52,161 nt of DNA, from the NCBI GenBank assembly GCA_013003075.1, contig JABDLJ010000006.1:1-52161 (forward strand), written 5' to 3'. Source of the stretch: Paracoccaceae bacterium. Its GTDB lineage: Bacteria > Pseudomonadota > Alphaproteobacteria > Rhodobacterales > Rhodobacteraceae. Within the stretch, counting starts at the first letter, position 1. Each line of letters begins with the position of its first letter. Below, piece by piece: positions 1 through 7,564 of this stretch. Made by a program: the position numbers and the translations under genes. The notes under the pieces are model-generated. The model was not told the DNA's origin and did not search any database. It was given only the letters and a program-made list of their open reading frames with translations.

Positions 1-714
1 GTCGTTCAGCACATCCATGGCCTGCGCCAGCAATTCGCGGCGCACTGTAAGTTCGTCCTTGGCCTCGTAATCGGCGGCCTGGTTGGCATCTTCGTCTTCC
101 AGCCAGTCCTGCCATTCCGTGGCGCTGTCGCCGTCGGAACCGACCATCGCATTCAGTGACGCATCGCCGCCCGAAAGTCGCCGGTTCATCGAAATTACTT
201 CGTCTTCGGTCACGCCCAGGTCATGGGCGATTTTCTTGACCTTATCGGGGTGCAGATCGCCGTCTTCGAGCGCGCCGATCTTGGCCTTCGCCTTGCGCAG
301 GTTGAAGAACAGCTTCTTCTGCGCCGAGGTCGTGCCGAGTTTCACCAATGACCACGAGCGCAGGATGTATTCCTGGATCGAGGCGCGGATCCACCACATC
401 GCATAGGTCGCAAGGCGGAAGCCCTTTTCGGGATCGAACCGCTTGACGGCCTGCATCAGTCCGACATTGGCCTCCGAGATCACCTCGGCCTGCGGCAGTC
501 CATAGCCGCGATAGCCCATGGCAATCTTTGCCGCCAGGCGCAGGTGCGAGGTCACCATCTTGTGGGCGGACTCGGTGTCCTGATCTTCGACCCAGCGTTT
601 GGCCAGCATGTACTCTTCGTCCGGCTCCAGCATCGGAAACTTCCGGATTTCCTGAAGATAACGGTTCAGTCCCTGTTCGGGGCTGGGAGCCGGCAATTGG
701 GTATAATTCGCCAT
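1..714 (-). CDS. rpoH: RNA polymerase sigma-32 factor RpoH (3' end outside window)
   Basis: Heat-shock sigma factor that directs RNA polymerase to chaperone and protease promoters. The 238 visible codons hold region 1.2, the region 2 core with the sigma-32 run RLATYAMWWIRASIQEYIL around residues 100-118, and directly after it the RpoH-box type stretch QKKLFFNLRKAK near residues 132-143, which separates RpoH from RpoD. The overall sequence resembles the RpoHI class of Rhodobacteraceae (inference from memory of the family). Region 4 lies beyond the left edge. The ATG at 714 follows a purine-rich leader; a promoter with an internal dyad lies 44-72 bases upstream. Confidence 0.95.
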   Translation of the reverse strand, partial: MANYTQLPAPSPEQGLNRYLQEIRKFPMLEPDEEYMLAKRWVEDQDTESAHKMVTSHLRLAAKIAMGYRGYGLPQAEVISEANVGLMQAVKRFDPEKGFRLATYAMWWIRASIQEYILRSWSLVKLGTTSAQKKLFFNLRKAKAKIGALEDGDLHPDKVKKIAHDLGVTEDEVISMNRRLSGGDASLNAMVGSDGDSATEWQDWLEDEDANQAADYEAKDELTVRRELLAQAMDVLND

Positions 715-1060
715 ATGTTCCTATCCCTGTGTTCCCTCATGTATCGAGGCTTAACATTACATAGTGAACTCATCGGTTCACTTCAAGGGCCCGATACGGA
801 GAAAGTGATAACGCTAACTTAACATTGCCGGGCGCATGCGAAAGATTTGTGACAACCTTCTCACGCCGAGTTGTGGTTTGTTGCGCCCGTTTTTGCCGGA
901 CTGGGCGGTCTCTGGCCGCATTCCTTGGCGGCAGATTGCGTACAATCGCATACCGGCATACATTGAAATACATTGAAAACATGCGCTTTTTTCCGTTGAA
1001 TTTGCAGGTTCTAGCCCTATTTTCACCGCTAGTGAAGAACCGGCAGGCAAAGGACCTCTC
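715..1060. other. Divergent intergenic region between rpoH and a small gene
   Basis: This 346-base stretch holds the rpoH promoter candidate (758-786). For the plus-strand gene at 1061 a possible promoter is TTGAAT-N16-TATTTT near 998-1025, which is weak. I see no convincing gene in it; the open frames present lack typical codon use. Confidence 0.4.
758..786 (-). promoter_or_regulatory. Candidate rpoH promoter with 7-bp dyad in the spacer
   Basis: On the minus strand TTGAAG (786-781) and TATGTA (763-758) are separated by exactly 17 bases, a sigma-70-like arrangement about 45 bases before the rpoH ATG. The spacer and its edges form a perfect inverted repeat AGTGAAC-N6-GTTCACT (763-782). An operator in this position could block polymerase; the regulator is unknown. 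The -35 also reads CCCTTGAA, similar to sigma-32 -35 elements, so autoregulation is an alternative. Confidence 0.45.
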
Positions 1061-1252
1061 ATGCCCCAGTACAACACGAAGTTCGATCTGAATCTTGAGG
1101 ACATGGATCTGATCGAAACCGCGCTGCGCACCACGGCGAAAGTCGCCGATGACGTCAGTGTCGATCCGCGGGCGCTGCATGACCTTCTGGGCCGCCTTCA
1201 CAACCAAAAGACCTTCTTTCGCCCCAGCAAGGGCGTCTATGTCTCTGGCTAG
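1061..1252 (+). CDS. Small conserved hypothetical protein, 63 aa
   Basis: A short acidic-then-basic soluble protein with no signal peptide or membrane segment. It starts MPQYNTKFDLNLEDMDLIE and ends in the basic tail RPSKGVYVSG; residues 10-50 look like two or three amphipathic helices. An AAAGGA ribosome site lies 8 bases before the ATG, which supports a real gene. It resembles small uncharacterised proteins I associate with Rhodobacteraceae, but I cannot name a family. It is divergent from rpoH, so a stress link is possible but unproven. Confidence 0.65.
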   Translation: MPQYNTKFDLNLEDMDLIETALRTTAKVADDVSVDPRALHDLLGRLHNQKTFFRPSKGVYVSG

Positions 1253-1423
1253 GCTGCCCTGGCTCGAACGGCCGGCGCGCTGGCGCATCATGGCCGGCCT
1301 GCCGGACTGACGTGCCGGACCCGGCAAGCCTGCCTTACCCACGCAGCCGGCGCGCCCGTGTTGATGCGCGTCAAATCGGCGGCCTTGGCTCTTTGCTAGG
1401 TGGTGGGGCGAAAGGAGGGCACC

Positions 1424-1960
1424 ATGAAGATCCTCACAGCCTATGGCACCACCGAGGGCCAGACCGGCAAGATCGCCCGGTTCTGCGCCGATCAGCTTAC
1501 CGGGGCCGGCCACTCAGTAGAGCTTTTGAATGTCGCAGACGCGGCCGAGGTCGATGTCTCGGGGTTCGGCGCGGCGATCCTGGCCGGATCGGTCCATGCC
1601 GGCAAGTACCAGGCCGAGCTTTCTCAGTTCATTGCGGCGAACCTCGCCGCGCTGAAGCCGCTGCCGACGCTATTTCTGTCGGTCTCGCTGTCCGCGGCGG
1701 GCGACGATCCGCAGGATTGGGCCGGCCTTGAAAGCGGCCTTGCGGCGTTCACACAGGATACCGGCTGGACCCCGGGCCGGACCGAGCATGTCGCGGGCGC
1801 TTTGCGGTTCACCGAATATGATTTCTTCCGCTACTGGGCGATGCGCTGGATCGCCGCGCAAAAGGACGAAACCGTCGATCCGCACAAGGACAAGGAATAT
1901 ACCGACTGGGACAAGCTGAGCGCGGTTCTGCACGACTGGAGCGGTGGGCTGAAGACCTGA
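1424..1960 (+). CDS. Flavodoxin-domain protein (HemG/protoporphyrinogen oxidase-like)
   Basis: 178-residue protein with the flavodoxin FMN-phosphate loop at the N-terminus (YGTTEGQTGKIA, residues 6-17) followed by a flavodoxin-like alternating beta/alpha pattern. The length and the C-terminal WAMRWIA...D segment resemble the HemG-type menaquinone-dependent protoporphyrinogen dehydrogenase group, but that substrate is inference; a general flavodoxin reductase partner is equally possible. The ATG at 1424 is preceded by a strong AAAGGAGG site at 1411-1418; the GTG-type starts further upstream lack this. It stands alone, with no operon partner. Confidence 0.8.
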   Translation: MKILTAYGTTEGQTGKIARFCADQLTGAGHSVELLNVADAAEVDVSGFGAAILAGSVHAGKYQAELSQFIAANLAALKPLPTLFLSVSLSAAGDDPQDWAGLESGLAAFTQDTGWTPGRTEHVAGALRFTEYDFFRYWAMRWIAAQKDETVDPHKDKEYTDWDKLSAVLHDWSGGLKT

Positions 1961-2003
1961 CCGGCGGGACTGCGCCCAAGCCTGCCTGTGCGCCGGTGGG
2001 ATC

Positions 2004-2612
2004 TCAGCTGTCGCAGCTCAGATCGCCCTGAAACGCATCGATCCACGCCCGCAGGGCAGTGTGCTGCGGCCCGCAGGCCTGCAGCGCCCGATCTGCCACT
2101 TTGCAAGCGGTCGCTCTCTTGCCTTGCGCGGCGAATACCGCGGCATGCAAATAGGCCAGCCGCGCCGGCAAGAGGCCAAGACGCCCTGCGGCGAACTCTA
2201 GGTCGAAGACCACGCGCGTCCAGCTATCGGAGAATTGCTCGAGGCTGGCCGTGCCGGAAAACCAAGCGTCCAGAGGATCCGCCAAAAGCTCCGTGATCTC
2301 GTCCAAATCAGAAGAGGACAGGCGATCGGCCGCCCACCATCTGTCGTCGAGGCCGGACGGCGCGAGACGATGGCGAAGCCAGTGATCTCCGGACCGCAAG
2401 GGCAGATCCGGCAGGCCGGGATAGCCTTCGATTAGCGGGTGGGCGAAAAGCGAGAGGCAGAACTTGCCCTGCACGCTGCGCTGGCCTTTCGAGACGACTA
2501 CGCGATGATCGAACCCGCCGATGACACGTGTGTGGCTGCGCCCCCGGGTCTTGAACCCCTTGCCAGCCAGAAGCGGCGTTACGTGATCTTGAACCAATTC
2601 GTCGAGCGTCAT
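2004..2612 (-). CDS. DUF4304-like hypothetical protein
   Basis: About 202 residues, cytosolic, with an N-terminal segment (DELVQDHVTPLLAGKGFKTRGRSH) typical of DUF4304-type proteins, in which a helix-turn leads into a strand with a conserved K-GF-R pattern. The function of the family is unknown. The reading frame is open a further 13 codons upstream, but MTLDELVQ at 2612 gives the family-like start. The C-terminal third is Ala/Leu-rich and helical. It converges with the flavodoxin-like gene. Confidence 0.6.
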   Translation of the reverse strand: MTLDELVQDHVTPLLAGKGFKTRGRSHTRVIGGFDHRVVVSKGQRSVQGKFCLSLFAHPLIEGYPGLPDLPLRSGDHWLRHRLAPSGLDDRWWAADRLSSSDLDEITELLADPLDAWFSGTASLEQFSDSWTRVVFDLEFAAGRLGLLPARLAYLHAAVFAAQGKRATACKVADRALQACGPQHTALRAWIDAFQGDLSCDS

Positions 2613-2709
2613 GCACGTGATGTCGCATGGCGCGCGGCATGCAGCAAGCAAGTGCCACTTGATGCGGGGGATCTCCGGCGCCGAGATGGCCCTCTGCCCT
2701 GCGGATCTC

Positions 2710-3729
2710 TCAGCCGCGCAATGCGCTCAGAAGGCCTGCGAAATCCTCCGGCGGCGCTGCTTCGAAGCGGAGCGGCTGGCCGGTCACCGGATGCACAAAT
2801 CCCAGCGTTGCGGCATACAGCGCCTGGCGCGGGAAGGCGGCGGCGGCCTCGGCGGCGGGCGCGCCCAGACCCTTTGCATTCACGCGCCGGCGCCCGCCAT
2901 AGGTCTGATCGCCGATCAACCCGTGACCGGCATGGGCCAGGTGCACGCGGATCTGGTGGGTGCGCCCGGTCTGAAGCCGGCACTCGATCAGGGCGGCCTG
3001 ATCGGCAAAGGGCTCCAGCACCCGGAGCCGTGTCACCGCGTGGCGGCCGCCGGAAAACAGCACCGCCTGCCGCTGGCGGTCGGTCTTGTGGCGCGCAAGC
3101 TGAGTGGTGATCCTGATGATGTTGCCCGGCTCGACGCTTACGCCCTTGACGCCGCGCAGGCGCGGGTCGGCGGTGTCGGGCACGCCGTGGCAGATCGCCA
3201 GATAGGCGCGCTCGACGCTGTGCTGTTCGAACTGTGCAGCCAGCCCGTGATGCGCGGCGTCCGACTTGGCCACGACCAGAAGCCCGCTGGTATCCTTGTC
3301 GATCCGGTGGACGATGCCCGGGCGCTTCTCACCGCCCACGCCCGACAGGTTGCCGCCGAAATGATGCAGGAGCGCATTGACGAGCGTGCCGCCCGGCGTG
3401 CCCGGCGCAGGATGGACGACCATGCCGGCAGGCTTGTTGACGACCACGAGGTCGGCGTCCTCGAACACGACCTCCAGCGGGATATCCTCGGGGCCGATAT
3501 GCGTCTCTGCCGCCTCTTGGATCGTCAGTTCAAAGACCTCGCCCTCGGCCACTTTCGCCTTTTGATCGGTGACCGGCGCGCCCGCCTTGGTGACCTGCCC
3601 GGCCGAGATCATCCGCACCAGGCGCGAGCGCGACAGGTGCGCCGCCTCTGGCACGTCGCGCGCCAGTGCCTTATCAAGGCGGTCGGGCGGATCGGCCCCG
3701 ATGGTCACGGCAAGGATGGTAGTAGGCAT
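2710..3729 (-). CDS. RluD-family 23S rRNA pseudouridine synthase
   Basis: 339-residue RluA/RluD-type enzyme that isomerises uridines in large-subunit rRNA. An S4-like RNA-binding domain occupies residues about 17-75 (RLDKALARDV...SRSRLVRMISAGQV), followed by the catalytic domain with HRIDKDTSGLLVVAKS at 141-156, where D144 is the expected catalytic aspartate, and QTGRTHQIRVHLAHAGH further on. Length fits RluD. The ATG at 3729 shares the CATG palindrome with the start of the divergent gene, so the two genes begin back to back with a two-base overlap. Confidence 0.9.
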   Translation of the reverse strand: MPTTILAVTIGADPPDRLDKALARDVPEAAHLSRSRLVRMISAGQVTKAGAPVTDQKAKVAEGEVFELTIQEAAETHIGPEDIPLEVVFEDADLVVVNKPAGMVVHPAPGTPGGTLVNALLHHFGGNLSGVGGEKRPGIVHRIDKDTSGLLVVAKSDAAHHGLAAQFEQHSVERAYLAICHGVPDTADPRLRGVKGVSVEPGNIIRITTQLARHKTDRQRQAVLFSGGRHAVTRLRVLEPFADQAALIECRLQTGRTHQIRVHLAHAGHGLIGDQTYGGRRRVNAKGLGAPAAEAAAAFPRQALYAATLGFVHPVTGQPLRFEAAPPEDFAGLLSALRG

Positions 3730-4039
3730 GCAAGACGCTCCGCAGCCCGAAGAGGCGGTGCCCCAGCTTCGGTACCTCAAATGGCTGGTGACGATCCTGA
3801 CCGCCACCATGATCATCGGGCTTGTAACGATCGTGGCGCTCTTTGTCATGCGGTTCAATGACATGCGGTCGGCCCAGCTGCCGGACACGATCACGCTGCC
3901 GGATGGCGCACGCGCCTCGGCCTTCACGCAGGGCGATGACTGGTTCGCGGTGGTGACCGACGACAGCGAGATCCTGATCTACAGCCGGGTGACCGGCAAT
4001 CTGCGCCAGCGGATCAAGATCATCCCGCAAACCCCCTAG
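3728..4039 (+). CDS. Small single-span membrane protein (DUF6476-like)
   Basis: 103 residues: a short acidic cytosolic head, one strong transmembrane helix (about residues 17-41, LVTILTATMIIGLVTIVALFV), then a periplasmic beta-type domain with an alternating pattern (FAVVTDDSEILIYSR). I recall such proteins under DUF6476 in Rhodobacteraceae; the name is from memory. Start codon overlaps that of the divergent pseudouridine synthase gene, and the 3' end overlaps the phosphoesterase gene by 20 bases. Function unknown; possibly an inner-membrane anchor. Confidence 0.7.
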   Translation: MQDAPQPEEAVPQLRYLKWLVTILTATMIIGLVTIVALFVMRFNDMRSAQLPDTITLPDGARASAFTQGDDWFAVVTDDSEILIYSRVTGNLRQRIKIIPQTP

Positions 4040-4771
4040 CGAAGCCGGTCGCCAGTGGCGCGGTCCAGATCCCGGTGCCGCGCGATTCTGCCAGCGCGAT
4101 CATGCGACGAGGATCGTAGGCCGCCATGTGCAGCGAGGCCTGCCAGGCGCTGCCAGCCTTCTCGAGAATGCCGAAACGCGCATCCGGCGCGCCGGTCTCC
4201 ATCTCGAACGGTGGATCGGGGCGGATATCGAGATAGGCCGGAACGCCGACCGAACCGGGGTTCACGATCAGCCGGCCGTCTTGCAGGCGCACGATCCGCG
4301 GCACATGGGTATGGGCGCACAAGATCACCGGCGCGCGCGCGCCATAACAGCGCGCGGCGATGTCAGCGGCTGATGCCATGTGCATCCGGTGATCGGGTCC
4401 GCGCTCATCAAGCCAGTTCTCGGCATCGTTGCGCGGGGTGCCGTGGCACAGCAATAGATCGCCGCGCGTCAGCGTCTTGGGCAGCGCCCTCAGCCAGTCG
4501 AAATGCTGCGGCGTCAGATCGCCATGGATCCAGCGCTCCCAGGTGGCCATCTTCTGATGCGGGGTCGCGATCAGTGCGCGGTCGTGTTGCCGCGCACCGA
4601 TGGCAGGTTCAGCGGCAGCAGCCGCTCTGCGACGGCGGCGGCATCGAGCGGGCCGCTGAAGCTGTCGCCGAGATTGACGACCTCATCGACTTGCATGCGG
4701 TCAAGCGCCGCCAACACGGCGTCCAGGGCGTCAATGTTGCCATGAATATCCGCGATAATGCCAATGCGCAT
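4020..4771 (-). pseudogene. Metallophosphoesterase (YfcE-like), one-base frameshift
   Basis: Calcineurin-like phosphoesterase in two frames. The first part starts MRIGIIADIHGN (D-x-H metal motif) and reads through GDSFSGPL to VRGN, then hits a stop at codon 67. The second frame resumes at once and carries the rest, including CAHTHVPR and VNPGSVGVPAY. Restoring one C in the run AAC(C)AC near 4585-4588 gives the family motif GNHDRAL and one continuous 250-residue protein, the usual family length. The break lies exactly in the metal-binding motif, so the gene is inactive if the sequence is right; a base-calling error is the alternative. Confidence 0.8.
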
Positions 4772-4857
4772 AGGGGCGTCCTTTACGCCGCGACCATGGC
4801 GCGGGCGGCAGGCCGGGTAAAGCGGGGAATGGTCGTGGTCTGTCGGCGCCGGAGAGG

Positions 4858-4934
4858 TGGTACCACCGCCCCGGCTCGAACGGGGGACCTCCTGATCCAC
4901 AATCAGGCGCTCTAACCAACTGAGCTACGGCGGC
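4858..4934 (-). tRNA. tRNA-His (GTG)
   Basis: 77 bases including an encoded CCA. The anticodon stem-loop CCTGA-TTGTGGA-TCAGG shows GTG. The T arm is CCCCG-TTCGAGC-CGGGG. The acceptor stem pairs GCCGCCG with CGGTGGT, giving a G1:U72 pair and A73. This is the derived alphaproteobacterial form that lacks the G-1:C73 identity element of other bacteria (established knowledge). It needs the matching divergent histidyl-tRNA synthetase. Confidence 0.95.
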
Positions 4935-4977
4935 ACTGAAGGTGGATTTACCGATTGGCCGGATCGATTGCAAGACC

Positions 4978-5463
4978 TCAGAGCGCCAGAGACCTGGTCT
5001 GCTCGATCAGATCCCGACCGAAATTGTGAACCGGTTTTTCGGCCATCAGCGCAAAGCCGCGACGCCGGTAAAGCGCGCAGGCCGCCTCGTGACTGGCGTG
5101 GGTCCAAAGCCGCAATTCGCGGTAGCCGGCGCATTTCGCATAACCGATGCAGCTTTCCAGAAGCCGTCGGCCAAGCCCCTGCCCGCGCGCCTCGGGCAGC
5201 ACCACAAAGAGCCGCAGCTTGGCGAAGCCGGGCGCGCCCGAGCGCACGCAAAATACCGATCCCAGCCGCGTGCCGCCCCGCTCGGCGATGAAAGCGCGCT
5301 CGCAAGACGGGTCGCGATCGCGCTGGAAATCATCGAGGATCTGCGCCACCAGCGGCCCGAAGCTTGCGTCGAACCCGTCGCTTTCGGCGTACAGCTCGGC
5401 ATGGACGCGGGTCAGCCAGGCCACGTCCCCCGCAGCAATATCGCGCAGCGTGATCTCGGTCAT
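4978..5463 (-). CDS. GNAT-family N-acetyltransferase
   Basis: 161-residue single-domain GNAT enzyme. Acetyl-CoA pyrophosphate loop ARGQGLGRRLLE lies at about 93-104, preceded by the beta-4 strand KLRLFVVLPE; the C-terminal ACALYRRRGF is motif B. Substrate cannot be told from sequence. The chosen ATG at 5463 gives a start MTEITLRDI typical of GNAT proteins; an upstream extension of 31 codons is poor. Its start region faces the small gene at 5539. Confidence 0.85.
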   Translation of the reverse strand: MTEITLRDIAAGDVAWLTRVHAELYAESDGFDASFGPLVAQILDDFQRDRDPSCERAFIAERGGTRLGSVFCVRSGAPGFAKLRLFVVLPEARGQGLGRRLLESCIGYAKCAGYRELRLWTHASHEAACALYRRRGFALMAEKPVHNFGRDLIEQTRSLAL

Positions 5464-5538
5464 GGCGCGCAGCCTGCCCTCTTGCACGGCGGGCGGCAAG
5501 GCGGTAGGCCCCGGGGCGCCAGCAAAGGAGACAGGGCC

Positions 5539-5739
5539 ATGGGGATCAACAAGCAAAGCGATATCGAGGCCAACCTGCAGATCGGGCCGACCTCGCTGGG
5601 CATGGTTCGGCTTTACATAGAGGGCGGCGGGGTCGAGATCCCGCTCGATTTCGATCCCGACGAGGCCGATGAGATCGCGGAGGAAATCCGCGCCGCCGCC
5701 GCCGGCGCGCGGGCGATGGCGAAAAAAGGCAAGCGCTAG
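5539..5739 (+). CDS. Small conserved protein, DUF6324-like
   Basis: 66 residues, start MGINKQSDIEANLQIGP, with a short beta region (MVRLYIEGGGVEIPLDF), an acidic helix (DPDEADEIAEEIRAAAA) and a basic tail. AAAGGAG at 5524-5530 supports the ATG at 5539. I associate this with DUF6324 of Rhodobacteraceae from memory. Function unknown. It is divergent from the GNAT gene and converges with the putative metallopeptidase gene six bases away. Confidence 0.75.
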   Translation: MGINKQSDIEANLQIGPTSLGMVRLYIEGGGVEIPLDFDPDEADEIAEEIRAAAAGARAMAKKGKR

Positions 5740-5744
5740 GGGCG

Positions 5745-6518
5745 CTATCGTCTGGGCAGGTCGGGCTCGGCGCAGTCGAAGGGCGCGCCGCCGGGAAGAA
5801 CGCAGAGCCTGGCGAAAAAATCATCCGGCAGGCTGTCGTAACCGGGCGGGACCGCCGCGTCCTCCAGCCGGTCAAGGTACTCGCTGCAGCTAGCGATGTA
5901 ATAGGCCTCGCGCCGCTCTGCCGAGGCATACCACTGGTCGAACGCGCCTGCGGCGGCCGCCTCTACATCGCCGGTCCGTTGCATCACCTGGCCGAACCTG
6001 GCGGTGATATCGGATTGCGGCGGCCAGCTTAGCAAGGCGTCCCAGGCCTCTGGCCGGCCCTTTTCCCTCAGCGCCCAGGCGATGATCAGCGTCACGGTGC
6101 TGGCATCCGCCTCGGCGGCCCAGCTGGCGCGGGCGTTTTCCTTCATCGCCAGATCGGTCGAGGGGCAGAACCCGCGCGCGGCCTGCTCGACATGGCGCAG
6201 CTCGTGCAGAAGAACGGCGAGGTTCAGCGCGTCCGGATTGCCCCTGCGCAGCACGATCCGGTTGGCATCGGGGTCGTAGAACCCCTCGGCCCCGTCAAGC
6301 TGGGCCGCCATGCAAAGATCAGGTGCGGTGGCTTCAAAGGCCTCGGCGATAGACGGAAACTCGACAAGCGCCGGGGCCAGATCGCCTGCAAGGCGGGCCA
6401 GCTCGGCTTTTGGACCTTCGGGATCGGCGTCATAAGGCGCGCTCAGGCACGAGGTCTGCGCCGCTACGGCCGAGGTGGACAGGATCAGGGCAACTGCGGC
6501 GCACTTCATGGCCGGCAT
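5745..6518 (-). CDS. Putative secreted metallopeptidase (DUF6782-like)
   Basis: 257 residues. An N-terminal signal peptide (MKCAAVALILSTSAVAAQT) may begin at 6518 or at 6509. The key motif HELRHVEQ, residues about 107-114, is a zincin-type HExxH-like element with the pattern H-E-L-R-H, preceded by an extended strand; cysteines are spread in a way that suggests disulphides. I recall this as the DUF6782 putative metallopeptidase group. Peptidase activity is inferred from the motif only. It would act in the periplasm. Confidence 0.7.
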   Translation of the reverse strand: MPAMKCAAVALILSTSAVAAQTSCLSAPYDADPEGPKAELARLAGDLAPALVEFPSIAEAFEATAPDLCMAAQLDGAEGFYDPDANRIVLRRGNPDALNLAVLLHELRHVEQAARGFCPSTDLAMKENARASWAAEADASTVTLIIAWALREKGRPEAWDALLSWPPQSDITARFGQVMQRTGDVEAAAAGAFDQWYASAERREAYYIASCSEYLDRLEDAAVPPGYDSLPDDFFARLCVLPGGAPFDCAEPDLPRR

Positions 6519-6571
6519 CTTTGCCGCGGCTTGGCCGGCAAGTCCAGCGCCGAGCGCAGGCCCGGACGCGA

Positions 6572-7033
6572 CTAGCCCCAGGGCTCGACAAAGCCCGGAT
6601 CGCGGGCGGCCTGCCAGCGAAGCGCCGCGTGGCGGGCGAACTTCTGCACCATCACCTTGCGCCGCGCCCCTGCCAGCTTGTCCTCGGGCGCCATGCGCAC
6701 GATCTCGGCATCATAGGCATCGGCGATGATGAGCCCGGTCTCTTCGGGCAGAAGCTCTGTCGGGAAAGCTTCGTCGACCGCCCAGAAATACCGGTCGCAC
6801 CATTCCAGGTAGCCCTGCCATTTGCAGTCGCTCTGGAAATCGGCGCGCGAGGATTTGCACTCGATCACCCAGATCTCCCCTTTTGGGCCAAGCGCCATCA
6901 CATCGACGCGCAGGCCGCGCGCCGGCGTCAACTCTTCGACGGTCACGAAGTCATGGGCCCGCAGATGCCGGCACACGCCGCGCGCCAGAAGCTGGCCGGG
7001 CTTGAGCGTTTCAATGGGAAGATCCTCGGGCAT
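6572..7033 (-). CDS. mmcB: MmcB family DNA repair protein
   Basis: 153-residue protein of the MmcB family, first named in Caulobacter for mitomycin C sensitivity. It shows a PD-(D/E)xK nuclease-like core: LRVDVMALGPKGEIWVIECKSSRADF, with D, E and K in the expected D-x(n)-E-x-K spacing around residues 44-61, followed by KWQGYLEWCDRYFWAV. A direct LexA repeat lies only 12-26 bases upstream of the ATG at 7033, which agrees with known SOS control of mmcB. Expected role: damage repair in the cytosol. Confidence 0.85.
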   Translation of the reverse strand: MPEDLPIETLKPGQLLARGVCRHLRAHDFVTVEELTPARGLRVDVMALGPKGEIWVIECKSSRADFQSDCKWQGYLEWCDRYFWAVDEAFPTELLPEETGLIIADAYDAEIVRMAPEDKLAGARRKVMVQKFARHAALRWQAARDPGFVEPWG

Positions 7034-7044
7034 CCCCAATTTGT

Positions 7045-7059
7045 GAACAATAGGTGAAC
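7045..7059 (-). promoter_or_regulatory. LexA (SOS) box of mmcB
   Basis: The minus strand reads GTTC-ACCTATT-GTTC, a perfect match to the alphaproteobacterial LexA site GTTC-N7-GTTC (established for Rhodobacter and Caulobacter). It ends 11 bases upstream of the mmcB ATG, so bound LexA would cover the transcription start or the leader. Confidence 0.8.
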
Positions 7060-7081
7060 AAAAATCAAGCCTCGGAATGAC

Positions 7082-7133
7082 TTGACATGAAACCGTTTGG
7101 TTTCTATTCATATATGAAACCTTCTGGTATCAT
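7082..7133 (+). promoter_or_regulatory. Promoter with two dyad operators, cupin-arsR-SRPBCC operon
   Basis: A consensus -35 TTGACA lies at 7082-7087; 17 bases on is the weak -10 TATTCA (7105-7110). The spacer is filled by the perfect dyad GAAACC-GTTT-GGTTTC (7089-7104). A second dyad ATGAAACC-TTCT-GGTATCAT (7114-7133, one mismatch) is centred 27 bases downstream. Both share the AACC-N4-GG core. Inference: the ArsR protein of the operon binds both and represses its own operon. Confidence 0.6.
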
Positions 7134-7150
7134 AAAATCGGAGACTTTCC

Positions 7151-7564
7151 ATGATCCGCCCTGCTGTACTCTTTCTGCTTTGGTCCGGCCCCTGCCTTGC
7201 CGCCGATATCACCGGGATACCGGCCGGCCAGATGCGATGGGAACGCACCCCGGCAGGTGTCGCCTTCGCGGCGCTGAACGGCGACCGCTTCGCCGAGCCC
7301 TACATGGCGATGGTTGCCCTGCCTGCCGGCCTGGTCAGCCCAGCGCATGTCAAATCTGCCGATATGTTCGGGCTGGTGGTGTCGGGCACGATGACGCATG
7401 TGCCGCAAGGATTTAGCCCTCAGGAGGGCACGGCCATCGGGCCCGGCGGCTTCTACCATATCCCCGCCGAGTTGCCGCATGTCTCAAGCTGCATCTCGAA
7501 GGAGGACTGCGTGACATTTCTCTACCAGCCCGGCGCTTTCGACTTCCGCCCGATGGCGCCATGA
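7151..7564 (+). CDS. Periplasmic cupin-domain protein
   Basis: 137 residues with a signal peptide (cleavage likely after CLAA, residue about 18) and one cupin fold: the first motif around MVALPAGLVSPAHVKSAD and the second motif GPGGFYHIPAELPHVSSC, with histidines suited to metal binding. Two cysteines near residues 116 and 121 might form a disulphide. Similar proteins are annotated DUF4437 or cupin. First gene of a three-gene operon; its stop overlaps the arsR start by four bases. Confidence 0.75.
   Translation: MIRPAVLFLLWSGPCLAADITGIPAGQMRWERTPAGVAFAALNGDRFAEPYMAMVALPAGLVSPAHVKSADMFGLVVSGTMTHVPQGFSPQEGTAIGPGGFYHIPAELPHVSSCISKEDCVTFLYQPGAFDFRPMAP

Noticed and set aside
3569-3727. A longer start for the small membrane protein, upstream of 3728
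   Set aside because: The 53 extra codons lie in the complement of the pseudouridine synthase gene and are Arg-rich with no membrane or family character.
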